A program made the position numbers and the translations under genes. Source: Streptomyces gossypii (lineage in GTDB: Bacteria > Actinomycetota > Actinomycetes > Streptomycetales > Streptomycetaceae). From it: DNA of 64,000 nucleotides. The notes beneath the pieces are model-generated. The model saw only the letters and a program-made list of their open reading frames with translations, did no database searches and was not told the DNA's origin. The stretch lies in NCBI RefSeq assembly GCF_025165795.1, contig NZ_JAJAGO010000002.1, positions 372,001 to 436,000 on the forward strand, read 5' to 3'. Shown one piece after another: positions 59,741 through 64,000 of this stretch (positions within the stretch are counted from its first letter, which is position 1; every line of letters starts with the position of its first letter).

Positions 59741-60721
59741 ATGCGGCAGACATCTCATCACATGCGCGGAGCAGCGGACCAGAAGCAGTGCGACGGGGCC
59801 GGCCCACGGCGGGCTTCCGTGCGGCGGGCCGGCGTTCTGCTGGTGGCGCTGGCCTCCCTGCTGGCGGGAGGCACCGCACCGGTCCTGGCTGAGGCGGGCA
59901 CCGCCCCCGGGCCGGAGCCAGAGCGCGGCGCACAGGCGTACGCCCCCCGGTACATCCAGGCTCAGGCCGACGCCCACGGAGAGGACCCGCGCGACGAAGG
60001 CGCGGAAATCTTCCAGGGCCGCGCCTTCGACACCTGCGTCGCCCCGACCCAGAGCACCATGCGGGCCTGGAGGGCCTCGCCCTACCGCGGGGTGGGTGTC
60101 TACGTCGGCGGCCGGGGCCGCGCCTGCCCTGTCCAGCCCAACCTCGACCCGGCCTGGGTCGAGGGCGTCACCTCGATGGGCTGGCGGCTGCTGCCGCTGT
60201 ACGTGGGTTCGCAGGCGCCGTGCGTGCACGCCGAGCGCAAGCGCCGCTACGCGATCGACAGCCGCGACCCCGCGGGTGCGGGCGTACGCGAGGGACGGGA
60301 CGCAGTCGCGCAGGCGCGGGCACTCGGCATGAGGGAGAAGAGCCCGGTCTACCTCGACATGGAGGCGTACGACATCCGCGACGCCGCCTGCGCCCGCACC
60401 ACCCTCCGCTTCATCCAGGGCTGGAACCGCGAGGTGCGCCGCCTCGGCTATCTCCCCGGCTTCTACAGCAGCGCCACCTCGGGTGTCACCCACCTGGAGG
60501 AGGCCCGCGCGGCGGGCGTCCAGGACCTTCCGGCGGTGATGTGGTTCGCCCGCTGGAACACCGCCCCCGACCTGCGCGGAGAGCCTGCCCTCGCACCCGG
60601 CGCCTGGCAGCCGCACCGCCGCGTCCACCAGTACCGCGGCAATGTGAGGGAGACGTACGGAGGGCGGACCGTGCAGATCGACAGGAACCTCGTGGATGCC
60701 CCCGTAGCGATCGTGGGGTGA
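59741..60721 (+). CDS. Secreted DUF1906 (Rv2525c-like glycoside-hydrolase-like) protein
   Basis: About 326 residues. A basic N-terminus and hydrophobic signal (VLLVALASLLAGGTAPVLA) precede a DUF1906 TIM-barrel-like domain (FQGRAFDTCVAPTQSTMRAW, YRGVGVYVGGRG, SPVYLDMEAYD, NREVRRLGYLPGFYSS). The domain is related to the GH25 fold, so action on the cell wall is possible but unproven. The start may be 59741 or 59762. No iron box precedes it, so it is probably not part of the siderophore operon. Confidence 0.82.
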   Translation: MRQTSHHMRGAADQKQCDGAGPRRASVRRAGVLLVALASLLAGGTAPVLAEAGTAPGPEPERGAQAYAPRYIQAQADAHGEDPRDEGAEIFQGRAFDTCVAPTQSTMRAWRASPYRGVGVYVGGRGRACPVQPNLDPAWVEGVTSMGWRLLPLYVGSQAPCVHAERKRRYAIDSRDPAGAGVREGRDAVAQARALGMREKSPVYLDMEAYDIRDAACARTTLRFIQGWNREVRRLGYLPGFYSSATSGVTHLEEARAAGVQDLPAVMWFARWNTAPDLRGEPALAPGAWQPHRRVHQYRGNVRETYGGRTVQIDRNLVDAPVAIVG

Positions 60722-60890
60722 CGGACCGTAGGGTGACCCATGGCACACCCTGAGGCGGCCCCTGATGCCTGAGCCGTACGTCCTCCACCTGCGGTAGGTG
60801 TAGCTGGAGCCGCCACTACAACCTGAGGCGGACGCTGCATCGGGACCTCCGGGCGATCCGCTGAGCTCCGGCGACTTCTAGCGTTGAGCC

Positions 60891-61460
60891 ATGACCACGC
60901 CTGGGATCGAACGGAGCGCAAGGAGCTCCGCTGCGACAGTGACGCCACTGACGTTCACGTCGTACGTGCGGACGCGTGGGCCGGTGCTTCTGCGTACCGC
61001 CCGATCGCTCACCGCCAACCCCTGCGACGCCGAGGACCTTCTCCAGACCGCGCTGACCAAGACGTACCTGGCGTGGGAGCGGATCGAGGACCACCGCGCG
61101 CTGGACGGGTATGTCCGCCGCGCCCTGCTGAACACCCGTACCTCGCAGTGGCGCAAGCGCAAGATCGACGAGTTCGCGGTCGAGGACCTGCCGGAACCAG
61201 AACCTCTCCCCGGCCCGGACCCAGCCGAGCAGCAGGCCACGCGCGACGCGATGTGGCGTGCGGTGCTCAAGCTCCCCGCACGGCAGCGCGCGATGGTGGT
61301 GCTGCGCTACTACGAGGATCTGAGCGAGGTGCAGACGGCCGAGGTGCTCGGAGTCTCGGTGGGGACGGTCAAGAGCGCGGTGTCCCGCGCCCTGGCCAAG
61401 CTCCGCGAGGACCAGCAGCTCGCGGCGGACACCCGGGGGGAGCACGTGAAGGCGGCCTGA
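60891..61460 (+). CDS. SigE-family RNA polymerase sigma factor (ECF)
   Basis: A 189-residue group IV sigma factor. Region 2 is RTARSLTANPCDAEDLLQ followed by TKTYLAWERI, and region 4 is MVVLRYYEDLSEVQTAEVLG then VGTVKSAVSRALAKLR. This is the SigE-family subgroup common in Streptomyces. No anti-sigma gene follows on the same strand within the window. The ATG at 60891 is the first reasonable start. Confidence 0.92.
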   Translation: MTTPGIERSARSSAATVTPLTFTSYVRTRGPVLLRTARSLTANPCDAEDLLQTALTKTYLAWERIEDHRALDGYVRRALLNTRTSQWRKRKIDEFAVEDLPEPEPLPGPDPAEQQATRDAMWRAVLKLPARQRAMVVLRYYEDLSEVQTAEVLGVSVGTVKSAVSRALAKLREDQQLAADTRGEHVKAA

Positions 61461-61565
61461 GGGGCGCGCCCGCGCGGGAGCGAATGAGACTGCACGCCTG
61501 CGAGAGCGTCGGCGCGCGTGCCGGATGAACGCGAGTTACCTACACGGATCCCTCCGGGGTAGTGA

Positions 61566-61581
61566 CATACCGCGCGGTATG
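61566..61581. promoter_or_regulatory. Perfect 16-bp palindrome upstream of the acyl-CoA ligase
   Basis: CATACCGCGCGGTATG lies 51 bp upstream of the ligase GTG. The ACCGnnCGGT core is typical of TetR-family operators. No TetR gene is adjacent, so a distant fatty-acid regulator may act here. Confidence 0.65.
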
Positions 61582-61632
61582 CGTCCAGAATCACAGCACC
61601 CATTACCCGCCCGTAATACGGGGAGGCACTCG

Positions 61633-63291
61633 GTGCTCAGCACGATGCAGGATGTCCCGCTCATCGTCTCGCGAATTCTGCGGCACGGCTCCACGATCCA
61701 CGGAGACGCGCAGGTCACGACCTGGACGGGGGACGCGGAAGCGCCGCACCGCCGCAGCTTCGCCGAGATCGGCGACCGCGCCGCCCAGCTCGCGCACGCG
61801 CTGCGCGAGGAACTCGGCGTCCTTCCGGAAGAACGCATCGGAACGCTCATGTGGAACAACGCGGAGCATGTCGAGGCGTACTTCGCCGTCCCCTCCATGG
61901 GCTCCGTGCTGCACACGTTGAATCTCCGGCTCCCGTCCGAACAGCTGGTGTGGATCGTCGGTCACGCCGCCGACCGCGTCATCCTCGTCAACGGGTCGCT
62001 GCTGGCCCTGCTCGCGCCGCTGCTCCCGCAGCTGCACACGGTCGAACACGTGGTCGTCGTGGGCCCCGGAGACCGCGCGCTGCTGGACGGCTGCCGCCCC
62101 GCCGTACACGAGTACGAGGAGCTGCTCGCCGGGCGGCCGACCGCGTACGAGTGGCCCGAGCTGGACGAGCGGGAAGCCGCCGCCATGTGCTACACCTCCG
62201 GTACCACCGGGGACCCCAAGGGCGTCGTCTTCTCCCACCGCTCCATCTATCTGCACGCGATGCAGGTCAACATGGGCGAGTCCATGAGCCTCACGGACGC
62301 GGACACCACACTTCCCGTGGTGCCCATGTTCCACGTGAACGCCTGGGGCCTGCCGCACGCCACCTTCATGACCGGCGTCGGCATGCTGATGCCGGACCGC
62401 TTCCTGCAGCCCGCCCCGCTCGCCGAGATGATCGAGACCGAACGGCCCACGCACGCCGCCGCCGTCCCCACCATCTGGCAGGGGCTGCTGACCGAACTGG
62501 CGGACAAGCCGCGCGACATCTCCTGTCTGAAGACCGTCACCATCGGCGGTTCCGCGTGTCCGCCCGCCCTGATGAAGGAGTTCGAGGAGCGGCACGGAGT
62601 CCGGGTCTGCCACGCCTGGGGCATGACGGAGACCTCACCGCTCGGCACCATCGCCCGTGAGCCCGGCTCCGCGCTCACGCCCGAGGAGGCGTGGCCGTAC
62701 CGGCTCACCCAGGGGCGCTTCCCCGCCTCCGTCGAGGCGCGGCTGGCCGGACCGGACGGCGAACTCATGCCCTGGGACGGCGAGTCGGCCGGTGAGCTGG
62801 AGGTGCGCGGCCCGTGGATCGCCGGGGCCTACTACGGGGGCGAGGGCGCGGAGCCGGTGCGGCCCGAGGACAAGTTCAGCCCGGACGGCTGGCTGCGTAC
62901 GGGCGATGTCGGTGTGATCACCCGGGAGGGCTTCCTGACGCTGACCGACCGGGCCAAGGACGTCATCAAGTCGGGCGGTGAGTGGATCTCCTCGGTGGCC
63001 CTGGAGAACCACCTGATGGCGCACGAGGCGATCGCGGAAGCGGCGGTGGTGGCCGTACCGGACGGCAAATGGGGCGAACGGCCGCTGGCGGCCGTCGTGC
63101 TGGCGGAGGACGCGGGCGCGGTCACCTACCAGGAGCTGCGCGCCTTCCTCGGCGAGCGGGTCGCGCGGTGGCAGCTGCCCGAGCGCTGGGCCCGGATCGA
63201 AGAGGTGCCGAAGACGAGCGTGGGGAAGTTCGACAAGAAGGTGATCCGCGCGCGGTACGCGGCGGGCGCGCTGGACGTCACGATGCTCTGA
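61633..63291 (+). CDS. Long-chain fatty-acid-CoA ligase (AMP-binding)
   Basis: A 552-residue ANL-superfamily enzyme that activates fatty acids to acyl-CoA. The P-loop-like motif is CYTSGTTGDPKGVVFSH, then HAWGMTETSP, GWLRTGDVGVI and the catalytic Lys motif KTSVGKFDKKVIR. The GTG at 61633 has GGGGAGG 6-8 nt upstream and begins VLSTMQDVPLIVSRIL, the family start. It is monocistronic behind a palindromic operator candidate. Confidence 0.94.
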   Translation: MLSTMQDVPLIVSRILRHGSTIHGDAQVTTWTGDAEAPHRRSFAEIGDRAAQLAHALREELGVLPEERIGTLMWNNAEHVEAYFAVPSMGSVLHTLNLRLPSEQLVWIVGHAADRVILVNGSLLALLAPLLPQLHTVEHVVVVGPGDRALLDGCRPAVHEYEELLAGRPTAYEWPELDEREAAAMCYTSGTTGDPKGVVFSHRSIYLHAMQVNMGESMSLTDADTTLPVVPMFHVNAWGLPHATFMTGVGMLMPDRFLQPAPLAEMIETERPTHAAAVPTIWQGLLTELADKPRDISCLKTVTIGGSACPPALMKEFEERHGVRVCHAWGMTETSPLGTIAREPGSALTPEEAWPYRLTQGRFPASVEARLAGPDGELMPWDGESAGELEVRGPWIAGAYYGGEGAEPVRPEDKFSPDGWLRTGDVGVITREGFLTLTDRAKDVIKSGGEWISSVALENHLMAHEAIAEAAVVAVPDGKWGERPLAAVVLAEDAGAVTYQELRAFLGERVARWQLPERWARIEEVPKTSVGKFDKKVIRARYAAGALDVTML

Positions 63292-63301
63292 CGCGGCAGA
63301 G

Positions 63302-63320
63302 GCACCGGCAGCGCCGGTGC
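63302..63320. terminator. Short hairpin between convergent genes
   Basis: GCACCGGC and GCCGGTGC form a perfect 8-bp stem with a 3-nt loop, 11 bp after the ligase stop. Confidence 0.5.
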
Positions 63321-63332
63321 GGTGCTGCCGGG

Positions 63333-64000
63333 TCAGCTGGCGCCGATCTTCGCGAGCAGGTCGACGATCCGGGACTGCACCTCGGCGCTCGTCGACCGCT
63401 CCGCGAGGAAGAGCACCGTCTCGCCGGAGGCCAGCCGGGGCAGTTCCGCCGGATTCATGTCGGCCGCCGTGTAGACGACGAACGGCGTACGGTGCAGCAG
63501 CCCGTTGGCCCGTAGCCAGTCGATGATCCCGGCGCGGCGGCGGCGTACCTGCATCAGGTCCATCACCACCAGATTCGGCCGGATCTGCGCCGCGACGCTC
63601 ACCGCGTCCGCGTCCGAGAGCGCGTGCGCCACCTGCATGCCCCGGCGCTCCAGCGTGGAGGAGAACGCGCTCGCGATCGAGGTGTTCTCCTCCACCAGCA
63701 GGACCCGGGGCGGGTGCTGCTCGCTGTCGCGCGGCGCGAGCGCCTTCAGCAGGACCGCCGGGTCCGCCCCGTACGCCGCTTCCCTGGTGGCCTGCCCGAG
63801 CCCCGCCGTGACCAGCACCGGGACCTCGGCGGCCACGGCAGCCTGACGCAGCGACTGGAGCGCCGTACGGGTGATGGGCCCGGTGAGCGGATCGACGAAC
63901 AGCGCGGCCGGGTACGCGGCGATCTGCGCGTCGACCTCTTCGCGCGAGTGGACGATGACGGGCCGGTAGCCGCGCTCGGAGAGCGCCTGCTGGGTGGAGA
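63333..64000 (-). CDS. C-terminal part of a receiver-domain protein (hybrid kinase or response regulator), cut by window end
   Basis: The frame is open to the right edge, so the start is outside. The last ~130 residues are a receiver-like domain (PPRVLLVEENTSIASAF, LVVMDLMQVRRRRAGIIDWL, FVVYTAADMNPAEL, VLFLAERSTS). The expected double-acidic pocket reads VEEN and the phospho-acceptor is the Asp in VVMDLM. Before it a second degenerate receiver-like segment is visible (GYRPVIVHSREEVDAQIA). This would fit the C-terminus of a hybrid histidine kinase. A GTG at 63836 is an internal codon. Confidence 0.7.
   Translation of the reverse strand, partial: STQQALSERGYRPVIVHSREEVDAQIAAYPAALFVDPLTGPITRTALQSLRQAAVAAEVPVLVTAGLGQATREAAYGADPAVLLKALAPRDSEQHPPRVLLVEENTSIASAFSSTLERRGMQVAHALSDADAVSVAAQIRPNLVVMDLMQVRRRRAGIIDWLRANGLLHRTPFVVYTAADMNPAELPRLASGETVLFLAERSTSAEVQSRIVDLLAKIGAS

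Overview
The window looks like a chromosomal segment of a Streptomyces or very close relative. Evidence: very high G+C, strong third-codon GC bias, many GTG starts, 4-nt start/stop overlaps, and typical Streptomyces families (XRE/DUF397 pair, SpoIIE phosphatase, RsbW-like ATPases, SigE-family sigma factor, DmdR-type iron boxes, a leader peptide for sulfur genes). From memory, the left part has the gene order of the oriC-proximal serS-pheA region of S. coelicolor. No database search was run.

Layout. 1-2.5 kb: ABC exporter (permease, ATPase, permease). 2.5-6.2 kb: HAD phosphatase, serS and pheA, with a five-box DnaA-box cluster between serS and pheA. 6.2-12.8 kb: an extracytoplasmic copper-handling operon on the minus strand (His-rich membrane protein, YcnI, Sco, PCuAC chaperone, CopC-CopD fusion, Dyp-type peroxidase). 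13-32.6 kb: core and regulatory genes, including RsbW-like ATPases, an XRE regulator divergent from a Tat-exported beta-propeller protein, a TetR/DoxX pair with two matching operators, XRE/DUF397, and a TauE/SafE anion exporter preceded by a 23-codon leader peptide ending in Cys. This stretch also holds Xaa-Pro aminopeptidase, SpoIIE-type phosphatase, a degenerate primase-polymerase-like protein, glycerophosphodiesterase, HtrA protease and an M15 carboxypeptidase.

32.9-45.3 kb: a complete 12.3-kb actinomycete integrative and conjugative element (AICE) in the 3' end of tRNA-Ser(UGA), bounded by identical 57-bp repeats. It carries integrase, excisionase, a primase-polymerase plus DUF3631 ATPase replication set next to a GTAGCGG repeat cluster, a TraB/FtsK transfer ATPase, Spd-like membrane proteins, a Pycsar-effector-like membrane protein, and a GntR (KorSA-like) repressor with its operator. 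Two tRNA acceptor/T-arm mimics flank an uncatalogued 53-codon gene at the head of its transfer operon.

45.4-59.6 kb: an iron-acquisition island with three iron boxes. It has a ferric-siderophore reductase, a siderophore-binding lipoprotein whose stop codon is lost, two FecCD permeases and an ATPase. A five-gene, translationally coupled biosynthesis/export operon follows (PLP decarboxylase, N-hydroxylase, IucA/IucC synthetase, glutamine-synthetase-like ligase, MFS exporter). It lacks the acyltransferase of the desferrioxamine pathway and has a glutamine-synthetase-like ligase instead, so this is my best candidate for an undescribed system. 59.7-64 kb: secreted DUF1906-type protein, SigE-family sigma factor, acyl-CoA ligase behind a 16-bp palindrome, and the C-terminus of a receiver-domain protein cut by the window edge.
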